This document shows positions 37,080-47,716 of a stretch of 64,000 nt of DNA, in pieces. How positions within the stretch are numbered: position 1 is the stretch's first letter; every line of letters starts with the position of its first letter. The stretch is from an uncultured Pelagibacteraceae bacterium (GTDB taxonomy: Bacteria > Pseudomonadota > Alphaproteobacteria > Pelagibacterales > AG-422-B15), in NCBI GenBank assembly GCA_902577765.1, contig CACHAK010000003.1:58683-122682 (forward strand). The letters are read 5' to 3'. The notes under the pieces are model-generated. The model saw only the letters and a program-made list of their open reading frames with translations. It was not told the DNA's origin and did not search any database. Made by a program: the position numbers and the translations under genes.

Positions 37080-38948
37080 ATGACTAGTTATGACGTTGTA
37101 GTAGTTGGAGGAGGGCATGCCGGTTGTGAAGCCGCAACTACTTCAGCGCGTGTTGGTGCAAAAACCCTCTTAATCAGCCATAAATTTGATACTATTGGGG
37201 AAATGTCCTGTAATCCTGCAATCGGTGGTCTTGGCAAAGGTCACTTAGTAAGGGAAATAGATGCATTGGACGGAATAATGGGGCGTATAGCTGATTTATC
37301 AAGTATTCAATATAGGTTACTCAACAGAACAAAAGGCCCTGCAGTAAGAGGACCAAGAGCTCAATCAGATAGAAAGCTCTATAAAAAACACATGCAGGAG
37401 GAGATTGAAAATACAAAGAATTTAGAACTCTTGTTTGATCCTGTAGAAGATTTAATTTTTGATAGTAATAAACAAATTGCTGGTGTGATTTGCGCAAGTG
37501 GTAAAAAAATATCTACTAAAAAAGTTATCATCACAACTGGTACATTTTTGAATGGTTTAATCCACTTAGGTGACAAAACTATTCCAGCTGGAAGACACGG
37601 CGATTCTCCCTCAATAGGACTTGCAGACTCACTCTATAAAACTGGATTTAATATTGGACGCTTAAAAACTGGGACGCCTGCCAGATTGGATAAAAATACA
37701 ATAGACTTTTCTAAGCTTGAAAAACAGGAAGCTGACGATGAGCACTCTTACTTTTCATTTTTAACCACAAAAACTCATAATGAACAATTACCGTGCCATA
37801 TGACTTATACAAATGAGGCCGTTCACAACATAATTCAAAAAAACATAACAAAATCAGCTATTTACTCAGGTCAAATCAGTGGTACAGGGCCAAGATATTG
37901 CCCTTCTGTAGAAGATAAAGTTGTTAAATTTGCAGATAAATTGAGGCATCAAATTTTTTTAGAACCAGAAGGGCTTGATAGTGATTTAATATATCCAAAT
38001 GGCATCTCAACTTCACTTCCGCCAGATGTGCAGGACAAATTCATGAGTAAAATCAATGGTTTAGAGAATGCTAAAATAGTAAGGCATGGCTACGCTATTG
38101 AATATGATTTTATTGATCCACAAGAACTTTACCAAACATTGGAAACTAAAAAAATAAAAGGTCTTTATCTTGCTGGGCAAATAAACGGCACAACAGGTTA
38201 CGAGGAAGCTGCAGCTCAAGGACTTGTAGCAGGTTTGAATGCAGCAATCTCCCTAAACAATAAAGAACATGTTTTTTCAAGAAACGACTCATACATTGGA
38301 GTAATGATAGATGACTTAACTCTAAAGGGGGTTACGGAGCCTTACAGAATGTTCACTTCTAGGGCAGAATACAGACTATTATTAAGAGCAGATAATGCAG
38401 ATCTAAGATTAACGGAGATTGGGTACAATTTAGGGTTAGTTGAAGCTGGAAGATATGAAAAGCATTCAGCTAAAAAAATTGAACTAGAAAAAGTAAATAA
38501 AATTGTTAAAAATCAATATGTTACACCTAATGCACTTTCAAAGATTGGAGTTCAAATCAATCAAGATGGTAAAAAAAGGTCAGCTTTTGACTTATTAGCT
38601 TATCCTAACATCGATATTAATAAAATAGATCAGATCTTTAACTTAAATCTAAAGCAATATAGTAGTGAAATTCTTGATCAAATAACAACAGAGGCTCATT
38701 ACAAAGGCTATCTTAAGAAGCAAGAAAGTGAGATCATTTCACTTACTAAAGAAGAAAAAGTTGAAATTCCAACTAATCTCAGATACGAATTAATTCCCAG
38801 TTTATCAACAGAAATCATTGAAAAACTTACAAAAATTAAGCCTAAAAACTTATCTCAAGCATCAAGAATTGATGGTGTTACACCTACAGCCCTCAGTGTT
38901 ATTTTATCATATATAAAAACCAAAGCTAAATCACAAAAATTAGCTTAA
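37080..38948 (+). CDS. mnmG: tRNA uridine-34 modification enzyme MnmG (GidA)
   Basis: The FAD-binding partner of MnmE in wobble-uridine modification. The 622-residue protein has VVVGGGHAGCEAA (7-19), GLGKGHLVREIDALDG near 50 and GRLKTGTPARLD near 194. GTGPRYCPSVEDK near 267 and GQINGTTGYEEAAAQG near 363-378 are also family marks. The C-terminal helical domain that meets MnmE is complete. Confidence 0.97.
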   Translation: MTSYDVVVVGGGHAGCEAATTSARVGAKTLLISHKFDTIGEMSCNPAIGGLGKGHLVREIDALDGIMGRIADLSSIQYRLLNRTKGPAVRGPRAQSDRKLYKKHMQEEIENTKNLELLFDPVEDLIFDSNKQIAGVICASGKKISTKKVIITTGTFLNGLIHLGDKTIPAGRHGDSPSIGLADSLYKTGFNIGRLKTGTPARLDKNTIDFSKLEKQEADDEHSYFSFLTTKTHNEQLPCHMTYTNEAVHNIIQKNITKSAIYSGQISGTGPRYCPSVEDKVVKFADKLRHQIFLEPEGLDSDLIYPNGISTSLPPDVQDKFMSKINGLENAKIVRHGYAIEYDFIDPQELYQTLETKKIKGLYLAGQINGTTGYEEAAAQGLVAGLNAAISLNNKEHVFSRNDSYIGVMIDDLTLKGVTEPYRMFTSRAEYRLLLRADNADLRLTEIGYNLGLVEAGRYEKHSAKKIELEKVNKIVKNQYVTPNALSKIGVQINQDGKKRSAFDLLAYPNIDINKIDQIFNLNLKQYSSEILDQITTEAHYKGYLKKQESEIISLTKEEKVEIPTNLRYELIPSLSTEIIEKLTKIKPKNLSQASRIDGVTPTALSVILSYIKTKAKSQKLA

Positions 38949-38958
38949 TATCAAAATA

Positions 38959-39582
38959 ATGATTGATTCGCCTGATGCTCTAAAAGAGCTCTTGCCAAAT
39001 GTTTCACGTGAAACAATTGAAAAATTGGCTGAATTCAGGGAAATGATTTTGGCAGAAGACCAAAACTTAATATCTAAGAATGATAAAAACTTTATCTGGA
39101 TAAGACATTTCTATGATTCTTTAAGATTAGCTCAGTTTATAACTAGCAATGGAAATAATATCATTGATATTGGCAGCGGTGCTGGCCTTCCAGGTATACC
39201 AGTTTCGATATTATTTGGCTCTAAAAATAAGGTTTTTTTATGCGAAAATAGACCTAAAAGAGTATCGTTTCTTAACAAATGTATTGCTAACTTAGATCTT
39301 AAAAACACTGAAGTGATTCCCATCAAAGCGGAAAAAATTGAAAATAAAAAATTTGATATCATTTTAGCAAGAGCTGTTAGCCAATTAAATCATTTATTAT
39401 CAATTAGTTATAATATATGCAAAAAAAACACTACATTGCTTCTGCATAAAGGTGTACATATAGATGAAGAAATCGTGCAAGCCACTAAATATTGGGATTT
39501 TACTCATGTATTGCATGAAGATGAAAGAGAAAAGGGTTCTTTTATTTTAGAATTAAAAAATATAATAAAATCAATAACTTAA
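38959..39582 (+). CDS. rsmG: 16S rRNA (guanine-527-N7)-methyltransferase
   Basis: It methylates G527 of 16S rRNA using SAM. The 207-residue protein has the N-terminal NVSRETIEKL, HFYDSLRL near 54 and the SAM motif IDIGSGAGLPGIP near 70-82. The NVSRET codons carry a perfect parS site, so the same DNA serves as coding sequence and segregation site. Its stop overlaps the parA start by one base. Confidence 0.96.
   Translation: MIDSPDALKELLPNVSRETIEKLAEFREMILAEDQNLISKNDKNFIWIRHFYDSLRLAQFITSNGNNIIDIGSGAGLPGIPVSILFGSKNKVFLCENRPKRVSFLNKCIANLDLKNTEVIPIKAEKIENKKFDIILARAVSQLNHLLSISYNICKKNTTLLLHKGVHIDEEIVQATKYWDFTHVLHEDEREKGSFILELKNIIKSIT
39000..39015. promoter_or_regulatory. parS centromere site
   Basis: TGTTTCACGTGAAACA is a perfect match to the 16-bp palindromic consensus bound by ParB. 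It lies in the 5' part of rsmG, about 570 bases before parA. I saw no second perfect copy in the window. Confidence 0.93.
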
Positions 39583-40370
39583 TGAAAAATAAAATAATAG
39601 CTATCTCAAATCAGAAAGGTGGAGTGGGAAAAACTACAACAGCAATAAACTTATCCACAGCCTTAGCCGCTATTGGGGAAAAAGTTCTAATTATTGATCT
39701 CGACCCTCAAGGAAATGCAAGTACAGGTTTAGGTATAGATTATCAAAACAGAAATAACTCAATTTATGAAGTTCTCGCATCTCAATGCAATTTATTTGAT
39801 GCAATTCAAAATACTGAAATAGAAAATTTAAAAATCATTCCATCCACTGTGGATCTATCAGGTATTGAACCTGAACTTGCTGAAGTAAATGATAGAGCTT
39901 TTACACTTAAAAAAATTTTAACAGACCAAAACTCATTAAATGACTTTAGTTTTGTTTTTATTGATTGCCCACCAGCTTTAAGTCTTCTTACTGTTATGGC
40001 AATGACCGCAGCTGACTCTGTCATAGTCCCACTTCAATGTGAATTTTTTGCTTTAGAAGGCCTTAGTCAATTAATAAAAACAATTGATAGGGTTAAACAA
40101 AATCTGAATCAAAATCTAACAATCGATGGAATAGTTTTAACAATGTTTGATGGAAGAAATAAACTTTCTTCACAAGTTGCTGATGACGTTAAAAAACATT
40201 TAAGTCAACAAGTATATGAAACCATTATACCCCGTAACGTAAGAGTTTCAGAAGCTCCTTCATTTGGTATGCCTGCATTGATTTACGATCAAAAAGCTGC
40301 CGGTAGTCAGGCATATTTAAGATTAGCGGATGAGATTATAAGACAAAACAAAGAACAGGAGGCAGCATAA
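39582..40370 (+). CDS. parA: Chromosome partitioning ATPase ParA (Soj)
   Basis: A Walker-type ATPase that drives ParB-parS complexes apart. The 262-residue protein has the deviant Walker A KGGVGKTT at 12-19, IIDLDPQGNAS near 38 and the Walker B-like FIDCPPALSLL near 125. There is no N-terminal DNA-binding extension, as expected for a chromosomal ParA. It overlaps rsmG and parB by one base each (TAATG). Confidence 0.96.
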   Translation: MKNKIIAISNQKGGVGKTTTAINLSTALAAIGEKVLIIDLDPQGNASTGLGIDYQNRNNSIYEVLASQCNLFDAIQNTEIENLKIIPSTVDLSGIEPELAEVNDRAFTLKKILTDQNSLNDFSFVFIDCPPALSLLTVMAMTAADSVIVPLQCEFFALEGLSQLIKTIDRVKQNLNQNLTIDGIVLTMFDGRNKLSSQVADDVKKHLSQQVYETIIPRNVRVSEAPSFGMPALIYDQKAAGSQAYLRLADEIIRQNKEQEAA

Positions 40371-41230
40371 TGAGTTCATCAATTTCAAAAAAGGGTTTGG
40401 GCCGTGGTCTCTCATCACTTATGGGTGATACCAAAGATGTCTCAATTCAAAATGAAACTTCAAATCAAGAAACAAAAATTTCAATTTCAAATTTAAAACC
40501 AAGCCCGTCACAGCCTCGAAGACTATTTGATAAAAATAGTATTAATGAATTAGCTGAGTCCATAAAATCTAAAGGGCTTGTTCAACCAATATTAGTTAGA
40601 CCCTCACCAACAGAAACTGGAACATATGAAATCATTGCAGGTGAGAGAAGATGGCGAGCAGCCCAAATTGCACAACTTCACGAAATTCCTGCAGTTGTTA
40701 GAAAACTAGATGATGTGGAAGCGTTAGAAATCGCAATTATAGAAAATGTACAACGTTCTGACCTATCACCAATTGAAGAAGCTGCGGGATATAAAAGATT
40801 AATTGAAAACCACGGCCATACTCAAGAAGCACTTGCAGATATTGTTGGTAAAAGCAGAAGTCATATTGCAAATATAATCAGACTACTTGGCTTACCTCAG
40901 TCCATTCAAGATATGATTTCTGAGGGAAAGATTTCATCAGGGCATGCCCGCGCTATTATGAATAGCGCCTTCCCAGAACAACTAGCAGAAAAAATTGTTA
41001 GTGAAAATTTAAGTGTAAGGGCCGCAGAAGACCTGGTAAAACAGAGAAAATCTGGGATTAAAAAGGTCAAACTAAAGGACCCTGATACCATTGATCTTGA
41101 AAATAATTTAACAGCTAAGCTTGGACTAAATGTTTTAATCGATCATAAAGGAAAAAAAGGGGGATCAATTAAAATAGAATACAAGTCTCTTGATCAATTA
41201 GAATTAGTCACAAAGAAATTAAAAAATTAA
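40370..41230 (+). CDS. parB: Chromosome partitioning protein ParB (Spo0J)
   Basis: A CTP-dependent clamp that loads at parS. The 286-residue protein begins KKGLGRGLSSLMG. The CTP-binding N-terminal domain has PSQPRRLFD near 46, GERRWRAAQ near 87 and ENVQRSDLSPIEEA near 125. A helix-turn-helix around QEALADIVGKSRSHIAN and a C-terminal dimerisation domain follow. It converges with holA with a four-base overlap. Confidence 0.96.
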   Translation: MSSSISKKGLGRGLSSLMGDTKDVSIQNETSNQETKISISNLKPSPSQPRRLFDKNSINELAESIKSKGLVQPILVRPSPTETGTYEIIAGERRWRAAQIAQLHEIPAVVRKLDDVEALEIAIIENVQRSDLSPIEEAAGYKRLIENHGHTQEALADIVGKSRSHIANIIRLLGLPQSIQDMISEGKISSGHARAIMNSAFPEQLAEKIVSENLSVRAAEDLVKQRKSGIKKVKLKDPDTIDLENNLTAKLGLNVLIDHKGKKGGSIKIEYKSLDQLELVTKKLKN

Positions 41231-42249
41231 TTACGAAAATATTTTTGTCCGCTGCTAGCAATAATCAAAATAGATTTTTCACAATTTATTTTTGCTAGTT
41301 TACTATCTAACTTACACGCTATCTCAGTTTCTAAAAGATTTGATAAACATTTGTTAATAGCTAGAATAGGCCATATAGAACAATGTTTTTGAAAACTGTC
41401 TTTATCCTTCCAAAATACTGGAGGCCTTAAAACCTTAATAGCATCATCAAAAGAATTACCTTTTTTCATTTCAATTTTAGTACTTTGTACTCTAATGATA
41501 TAATTAATAAGGCTTCGAATTAAACTTATCGGACTAACACCCTCTGTTAATAGTTTGTTAACGATCACCGAACTTTTTATTGCGTTACCGAACATAACCG
41601 TTTGGTTCATTTTATTTAAATCATTTGAGCTTGCGTCATTTAATAGTTCCTTAACAATTTCCAGATCAATATTATTGTCAAAGTTAAAGTATATTTTTAT
41701 TTTTTCTAATTCATTTAGTGTGATCATTCTATCGTTACTTAAATTTTGTAGAATATAGTTTTTTACTTCACTGGATAACTGAATCTTGTTTTGAATTATA
41801 AATTGATCAAGTGTCTTCATGGCAGACTTAATATCATCTTCATAGCAAGCTAATGCAAAACAAAGCTCATTTGTTTCATAAAACTTTCTTAATTTTGAAG
41901 TCTTGGATAAATTTTCAGTTTGAAGTAATAAAACTATTTTTAGAGGTTGACTGGCAATTAATGTTTCTATTTGTTCAATGTGTTTATCTTTTAAAGAACT
42001 TACGATAATCAGTTTTTTCTCATGAAACATAGATATCGTATTAGCCGCATTATACAAAAAATCAGCGTTTGCATCTAAGTCTTTGCCACTTACATTTATT
42101 AATTCGTATTTTTTTGTTGAAAGACACTTGTCTTTAATTCTGTTGGCTTGTTCTCGCACAAGTCCTTCATTTGGGCCATAGATTAAGTAAGACTGAAAAT
42201 TATCTTTTTCAATAAAAATTTTATCTAGCTGATAATCTTTAATTATCAT
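41227..42249 (-). CDS. holA: DNA polymerase III delta subunit
   Basis: The clamp-loader subunit that opens the beta clamp. The 340-residue protein has the N-terminal SYLIYGPNEGLVREQANRI pattern near 20-38, the AANTISMFHEKKLIIVSSL segment near 68-86 and the NELEKIKIYF region. These match the diverged alphaproteobacterial HolA. It follows lptE with an 11-base overlap, the usual leuS-lptE-holA order, here with a sulfotransferase gene inserted before lptE. Confidence 0.88.
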   Translation of the reverse strand: MIIKDYQLDKIFIEKDNFQSYLIYGPNEGLVREQANRIKDKCLSTKKYELINVSGKDLDANADFLYNAANTISMFHEKKLIIVSSLKDKHIEQIETLIASQPLKIVLLLQTENLSKTSKLRKFYETNELCFALACYEDDIKSAMKTLDQFIIQNKIQLSSEVKNYILQNLSNDRMITLNELEKIKIYFNFDNNIDLEIVKELLNDASSNDLNKMNQTVMFGNAIKSSVIVNKLLTEGVSPISLIRSLINYIIRVQSTKIEMKKGNSFDDAIKVLRPPVFWKDKDSFQKHCSIWPILAINKCLSNLLETEIACKLDSKLAKINCEKSILIIASSGQKYFRN

Positions 42250-42718
42250 TTACTTGCGAAATGCTGCTTTGAATCTTGGAAACTAGTATTTGTAAAGCAT
42301 TTTGGGTTGCAGTTTTTGTCATACTTTTACGTGCTTCTTCATTATTAATCTCAGATGTTCCGACATCATATTGTGTTACACCTCGTACAACACCGTCAGC
42401 TAAAACTTCCGAGTTAGACTTTAAAATTAATTCATAACTTATAGTTATTTCAATTCTATACTTAGCTACTGTTCCATTGGTGTTTATCAGTAAAGGAGAT
42501 AAGTCTTCGTCAACTTCTAGTAAAACCTGATAAACTTCATTGTCTACAGAAATGAATGTTAAATTAATTTCTTCAATAATTTCTCTTGAAGGTTCATTTA
42601 ATAATTCAACCGAGTAATTACCGGAAACTGTATTGCTGTCAGAAAGCTTATGAATTGGTTTAAATCCACAACTAAATAAAGTAATTGATATAATAATTAA
42701 TAAAATTTTTTTAATCAT
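42239..42718 (-). CDS. lptE: LPS-assembly lipoprotein LptE
   Basis: LptE plugs LptD and helps insert lipopolysaccharide into the outer membrane. I use the ATG at 42718, giving 159 residues, because it opens a clean lipoprotein signal with lipobox LFSC (Cys17) followed by GFKPIH. It also overlaps the upstream stop as ATGA. The open frame continues upstream to 42772 without signal-like sequence. The fold is poorly conserved; the call rests on the signal, the CGF-P start, size and position between leuS and holA. Confidence 0.82.
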   Translation of the reverse strand: MIKKILLIIISITLFSCGFKPIHKLSDSNTVSGNYSVELLNEPSREIIEEINLTFISVDNEVYQVLLEVDEDLSPLLINTNGTVAKYRIEITISYELILKSNSEVLADGVVRGVTQYDVGTSEINNEEARKSMTKTATQNALQILVSKIQSSISQVNDN

Positions 42719-44424
42719 GATAATTGCAAACCAGATACCATATCTTTTAAAAATGTTTCGTACTTTCTCCATGCACCAATTGATTTATTATTTATTGGAG
42801 TTCTTACTTGCTCAATACTAGCAGTTCTAACTTGTCTTTTATTTTTATGAAATTCAAGGCATTGATCTTCCCATTTTAAGTCGCAGAACTTGATTAGCTT
42901 TTTAGATATACTTTCCTGATTATTTACCAATTCCTCATTATCAAGTACAAAAATTTCATTACCTGATTTTTTAAGCCAAAATTGCATCAATTTTTCATGT
43001 AGTAAATAATATTTTGCTAACATCTTTTGATCATACGAATACTGATGAGACATTTCTATAAATTTATGAGAATATAAAGAAAAACAATTGTCAATTGGGT
43101 CTCTTTTGCAATAAATAATTTTTGATTCAGGAAAAATCAATCTTATCAAACCTATAAGAATAAAATTATGAGGCATCTTATCACAAATATATTTTACACC
43201 TTTGTCACTGTGAGATTTTAGGTACATAAGATATTGGTCACGAGTTTGTTTAAGTTCTTTATCGCTTTTTAATGTTTCTTCGAATTTATTTATCTCTGCA
43301 TCTGTTGGACCAATAATTTTGTTAATATTTGATGTTTCTGCTAGGTAACTTAATTCTCCTGCACCATCTATTTTTGAATGAGACGATAAAATTTGCTCAC
43401 AGAGGGTTGTTCCTGATCTGGGCATTCCGCAAATAAATATTGGTATATTTTCTTTGATATTCTTATTAATTTTGAAAACTCTTTTTTTTGTGAAAAGATC
43501 TTTTATTTTAGTGAAGAATTTTTCTTCCTCATCGAAATCAAAATTTTTCATCGAATATTGAATTTTATTTCCTAAATTTAGATATTCCCCGGCTTTTTTA
43601 TAGTTTTTCTGATTTTTAAAATAACCAAATAGAGAATGAGCAATAACTACTTTGTCATCATTGCTTAATGACGGGAGACTCAGCTGCTCATTGTAATATC
43701 TGAGGTGTTCATTACTTAATTTATTATTTTTATCTGCCGTATATGGAATGAAGTAAGGTAGTACTTTATAATTTCTGTTAAACCCTTCTACTGTTATAAA
43801 ATTGGCTTTTTCGAACTCACCTATTTCTCTGTAAGCAGATGCTAAATTATATTTAAAGTCATCTGTTTCAGGAAACTCTTGATTCAGATCTTTTAAAATT
43901 ACAATTGCTTCCTCAGGTTTACTATTAATAACTAGAGCTTTAGCATGTTGATTCCTCGTAAAAGGATTTTTGGGTTGAAGTGCTAATGCCCTTGAGGAAA
44001 ATTCAAGGGCTTTGCGTGGATAATTCAATTTATGATACAAGCTTGCTAAATTGTTTATTGACGAAATATAGTTACCGTTTATTTCCAAAGATCGATGGTA
44101 GCATTTTTTTGCAAGTTCATAATTTTTATTTTTTGCGTGAACCGTCCCAAGATTATTCAAAGCTTCAAATCCATTTGGATTTACCTGAATCGACTTTAAA
44201 AAGAAATTATATGCTTTTTCATTGTCCCCTTGATCTTGAAAAAGTATTCCTAAATGACGTAAAACATCGTAATTGTTTGGATCTATTGAAAGTAAATTAT
44301 TATATAAATTATGAGCGTCTTCATATTTTTTATCGGTATGTAATTGTATGGCTAGTAATAATTTTCTATGAAAAGTATTTTTTGACTGATTTTTTTTCTG
44401 CTTCCTTCGCTCGTGTCTATTCAT
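42715..44424 (-). CDS. TPR-repeat sulfotransferase
   Basis: A 569-residue fusion. After a basic N terminus come about six tetratricopeptide repeats (roughly residues 20-210; for example NYDVLRHLGILFQDQGDNEKA). A sulfotransferase domain then begins with the PAPS-binding PIFICGMPRSGTTLCEQIL near 328 and includes a later 3'-phosphate region (YCKRDPIDNCFSLYSH). It has no signal peptide. The family is common in marine alphaproteobacteria; substrates are mostly unknown. It is overlapped by leuS at one side and lptE at the other, so it interrupts a conserved operon. A link to envelope sulfation is inference only. Confidence 0.85.
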   Translation of the reverse strand: MNRHERRKQKKNQSKNTFHRKLLLAIQLHTDKKYEDAHNLYNNLLSIDPNNYDVLRHLGILFQDQGDNEKAYNFFLKSIQVNPNGFEALNNLGTVHAKNKNYELAKKCYHRSLEINGNYISSINNLASLYHKLNYPRKALEFSSRALALQPKNPFTRNQHAKALVINSKPEEAIVILKDLNQEFPETDDFKYNLASAYREIGEFEKANFITVEGFNRNYKVLPYFIPYTADKNNKLSNEHLRYYNEQLSLPSLSNDDKVVIAHSLFGYFKNQKNYKKAGEYLNLGNKIQYSMKNFDFDEEEKFFTKIKDLFTKKRVFKINKNIKENIPIFICGMPRSGTTLCEQILSSHSKIDGAGELSYLAETSNINKIIGPTDAEINKFEETLKSDKELKQTRDQYLMYLKSHSDKGVKYICDKMPHNFILIGLIRLIFPESKIIYCKRDPIDNCFSLYSHKFIEMSHQYSYDQKMLAKYYLLHEKLMQFWLKKSGNEIFVLDNEELVNNQESISKKLIKFCDLKWEDQCLEFHKNKRQVRTASIEQVRTPINNKSIGAWRKYETFLKDMVSGLQLS

Positions 44425-46985
44425 TAATCTATCACAATATTAAGAATTCTGTTTTTCACGTAAATTGATTTTAATATATTTTTTCCTACCAAGGCATCAT
44501 TAATATTTTTGATATTCGTTAATCGAGAATAAATTTCTTTTTCGGAACAGTCTTTTTCAACACTTAATTCGCCCCTTCTTTTACCATTGATTTGAATTAC
44601 GACAGTTACATCACTGCTTTCTAAGTACTTCTCATTGACTTTGGGCCATGCTTGTTCCGAGAGTGAATTTTGACCTCCAGTCAATGACCAGCACTCCTCC
44701 GCTAAATGAGGCACCATTGGCTCAATGACGCGCAATAGAATTCTTAGGCACTCGCCTAATGCTAGCTTATCACCCTGATCAGCAATATTAAATTTTGATA
44801 TTGCATTTACCATTTCAAAGACTTTTGCTATCGCAACGTTCATTTGAAAATTTTCTAAACTATTTGTTATTGAGTGAAGATTTTGATGAAAAACTTTTAT
44901 TAACTCATGACCATTTTTAGAATAATCCTCATTTTCGTTAGGCAGCTTGAGAAGTTCTTTATAAAGGTTCACAATTGACCATATTTTTTGGCATATTTTC
45001 CAAGCTCCATTAATACCGGACTCGGACCAGTTAATATCCTTTTCAGGGGGGCTATCAGAGAGCATAAACCATCTGGCCGAGTCTGCTCCGTAAGACTCAA
45101 TGATTGATTGTGGGTCGATTACATTCTTTTTTGATTTAGACATAGACTCAATTGGTCCTTCTTGTACCTTTTCACCAGTAGATACTTGGTAAAATTCACC
45201 ATCTCTTTTTTCTAAATCTTCAGGATAAACCCAAGCTTTTGATTCATTTTGATAAGTATTATGACAGACCATACCTTGGGTAAAAAGACTTTTGAATGGT
45301 TCATCAATGTTTTTTATTTTAAGTGCTTTTGTAAAAAAGCGAGAATAAAGTAAGTGTAAAATAGCGTGTTCTACTCCCCCAACATATTGATCCACGGGCA
45401 TCCAATAATTTATTTCATCATCATTGAAAGGCGCGTTTGGATTTGCTGGTGAACAAAATCTCAAAAAATACCAGGCAGAGTCAACAAATGTATCAAGAGT
45501 ATCCGTTTCTCGAATTGCATTCATTCCCGTGTGTGGACATTTTGTGTATTTCCATGTTGGATGGTTATCTAGTGGATTTCCTGGTAAACTGAAATTTATA
45601 TCTTCAGGAAGTTTGAGAGGGAGTTCATTCTCTGGTACAGTAACTACTTTACCATCCTCCCTGTACATAATTGGTATTGGACAACCCCAATACCTTTGTC
45701 TGGAAATACCCCAATCTCTTAATCTATAGTTAATAGTTTTTTCACCTGTTTTAGTACTTTCTATTTTTTTAATTACTTCTTTCTTTGCATCATCAATAGA
45801 TAGCCCATCTAAGAATTCCGAATTCATTAATGTTCCATTGCCAACATAAGCATTTTTCTCATCAAATGTAGTTTGGTCATCAGGTTTGATAACCTGTATA
45901 ATATCCAAATTATATTTATTTGCGAAATCCAAATCTCTTTGGTCATGGGCAGGGCAACCATAAATCGCTCCAGATCCATAATCCATAAGGATAAAGTTAG
46001 CTATGTAAACAGGTAGTAACTTACTTTTTATGAATGGATGTTTGATTGAAATCTGAGTTTTAATTCCAATTTTTTCATTTTTAGCAATAGCCTCTTCACT
46101 TATTTTTTGGCTTCTCAGTTTATTAATTTCTTCTAACAAGGAATTATCATTTTCAATTATCTCATCTACAAGCGGATGAAAAGGTGAGAGAGCACAAAAT
46201 GTTGCTCCAAAAATTGTGTCTGGCCTAGTTGTAAAAATTTTAATTTTATTAGTTTTTAGGTCATTATTCGCAGAATTTATCTCAAAATCTATTTCACATC
46301 CGATGGATTTGCCGATCCAGTTTTTTTGCATTGTTTTGACTTTATCTGGCCATCCTTCCATACCACTCAAAGAACTTAGAAGACTGTCAGCAAAATTAGT
46401 AATCCTAAAAAACCATTGCGATAATTTTTTTTGTTCAACATCAGCTCCCGATCGCCATCCTTTACCATCAATCACTTGTTCATTTGCAAGTACAGTATTT
46501 TCAACAGGATCCCAATTAACTAATGATTCTTTTTTATAAATAAGATCTTCTTGATAGAATCTTAGAAAAAGTTTTTGTTGTTGATGGTAATACGACTCAT
46601 CGCATGTAGAGAGTTCTCTCGACCAATCAAGTGAAAGACCCATATGTTTTAATTGTAATTTCATTGCAGAAATATTTTCATATGTCCAAGTCTTTGGTGA
46701 TGTTTCATTTTCAATCGCTGCATTTTCTGCAGGCAATCCAAATGCATCCCAGCCCATTGGATGCATTACATTGTAACCTTGTGCTCTTTTAAATCTGGCT
46801 ATCACATCACCTAAAGTATAATTTCGCACGTGGCCCATGTGGATCTTTCCAGACGGATATGGAAACATTTCAAGGATATAATATTTTTTTTTGTTCTTAA
46901 TTACTTCACTCTTAAAAGTGTTTTGACTTTCCCAAAAGGACTGCCATTTCTTTTCTGCGACTTTGAAATTATATTTTTCTGACAT
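44424..46985 (-). CDS. leuS: Leucyl-tRNA synthetase
   Basis: It charges tRNA-Leu. The 853-residue class I synthetase has the HIGH-type motif HMGH at 49-52, the signature around [12 protein letters not shown] and an editing domain with TTRPDT (about 250). DSAWYFLRF and the MSKSKKN motif near 616 follow. The C-terminal tRNA-binding domain is complete. It lies between DUF3576 and the TPR-sulfotransferase, sharing one base with the latter. Confidence 0.97.
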   Translation of the reverse strand: MSEKYNFKVAEKKWQSFWESQNTFKSEVIKNKKKYYILEMFPYPSGKIHMGHVRNYTLGDVIARFKRAQGYNVMHPMGWDAFGLPAENAAIENETSPKTWTYENISAMKLQLKHMGLSLDWSRELSTCDESYYHQQQKLFLRFYQEDLIYKKESLVNWDPVENTVLANEQVIDGKGWRSGADVEQKKLSQWFFRITNFADSLLSSLSGMEGWPDKVKTMQKNWIGKSIGCEIDFEINSANNDLKTNKIKIFTTRPDTIFGATFCALSPFHPLVDEIIENDNSLLEEINKLRSQKISEEAIAKNEKIGIKTQISIKHPFIKSKLLPVYIANFILMDYGSGAIYGCPAHDQRDLDFANKYNLDIIQVIKPDDQTTFDEKNAYVGNGTLMNSEFLDGLSIDDAKKEVIKKIESTKTGEKTINYRLRDWGISRQRYWGCPIPIMYREDGKVVTVPENELPLKLPEDINFSLPGNPLDNHPTWKYTKCPHTGMNAIRETDTLDTFVDSAWYFLRFCSPANPNAPFNDDEINYWMPVDQYVGGVEHAILHLLYSRFFTKALKIKNIDEPFKSLFTQGMVCHNTYQNESKAWVYPEDLEKRDGEFYQVSTGEKVQEGPIESMSKSKKNVIDPQSIIESYGADSARWFMLSDSPPEKDINWSESGINGAWKICQKIWSIVNLYKELLKLPNENEDYSKNGHELIKVFHQNLHSITNSLENFQMNVAIAKVFEMVNAISKFNIADQGDKLALGECLRILLRVIEPMVPHLAEECWSLTGGQNSLSEQAWPKVNEKYLESSDVTVVIQINGKRRGELSVEKDCSEKEIYSRLTNIKNINDALVGKNILKSIYVKNRILNIVID

Positions 46986-47004
46986 TAATTAATGTTACAT
47001 TAAT

Positions 47005-47529
47005 TTAAAGTTCAGATGCAATTTGCAGGGCACGCGCCTCTTCTAAAATACTTTGTTGAATTTTTTTAGCTTGAGCATCATCTTGTCCGAGATCAACCCA
47101 TCGGTTATTTTCATATATTTGCCTAAATAGTTTTACATCTAAACTATCATCATTTAGTTCTTCATTGATTACTCTTACATTAATTTTTATTCTCTCATTC
47201 CCACCATCTAGACTATACCAATCCGTAACGATTACTCCGGATGAAATATCAACCGAAGCTAGTGGCATGAAATCAAGTTTGTCTAAAGCAGCTTGAAATG
47301 CAATTACATTGAAAGATAAGTCAGTTGAGGATCTACCACTTAATAAGCTTCCTAAATCAAAGCCAGATCGATCACTGTCCAAGATTGTACTACCCTCAGG
47401 TAAATTGATGTCCCTTTTTTCAATTTTTTTTGACATTTGATCCTCAGATTCAACATCTGATTGATAATCCTGAAACTGAGCGCATGCAGTCACAAAGAAA
47501 AAAAGGACGAAAAGGTATAAAAATTTCAT
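47005..47529 (-). CDS. DUF3576 lipoprotein
   Basis: A 174-residue predicted lipoprotein. The signal ends in VTAC (Cys16). The mature part has ALDKLDFMPLASVDISSGVIVTDWY (about 92-116) and RIKINVRV, matching DUF3576, whose genes commonly stand just upstream of leuS in alphaproteobacteria. The function is unknown. An outer-membrane location and an LPS-related role are guesses from the company of lptE. Confidence 0.82.
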   Translation of the reverse strand: MKFLYLFVLFFFVTACAQFQDYQSDVESEDQMSKKIEKRDINLPEGSTILDSDRSGFDLGSLLSGRSSTDLSFNVIAFQAALDKLDFMPLASVDISSGVIVTDWYSLDGGNERIKINVRVINEELNDDSLDVKLFRQIYENNRWVDLGQDDAQAKKIQQSILEEARALQIASEL

Positions 47530-47716
47530 AAATTAGGCTTTACTTTGTTGTTTTTCTGAAATTATGGATCTTTAAAAATATAACCATGAATTAAATGAAT
47601 TTTCTTATATTTTCAACATTTTTAAAGTGTTGCTAAAAAGTCACTATACTTAAATAAAATGTTGCATAAATAATTTTTCTTTTAAAAAATCGCTGTTTTT
47701 TGATAAATATAGTTTC

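Noticed and set aside
44450..44464. parS-like TGTTTTTCACGTAAA near the leuS 3' end
   Set aside because: Only the central TCACGT resembles parS. Too many mismatches to the 16-bp consensus for a ParB site.
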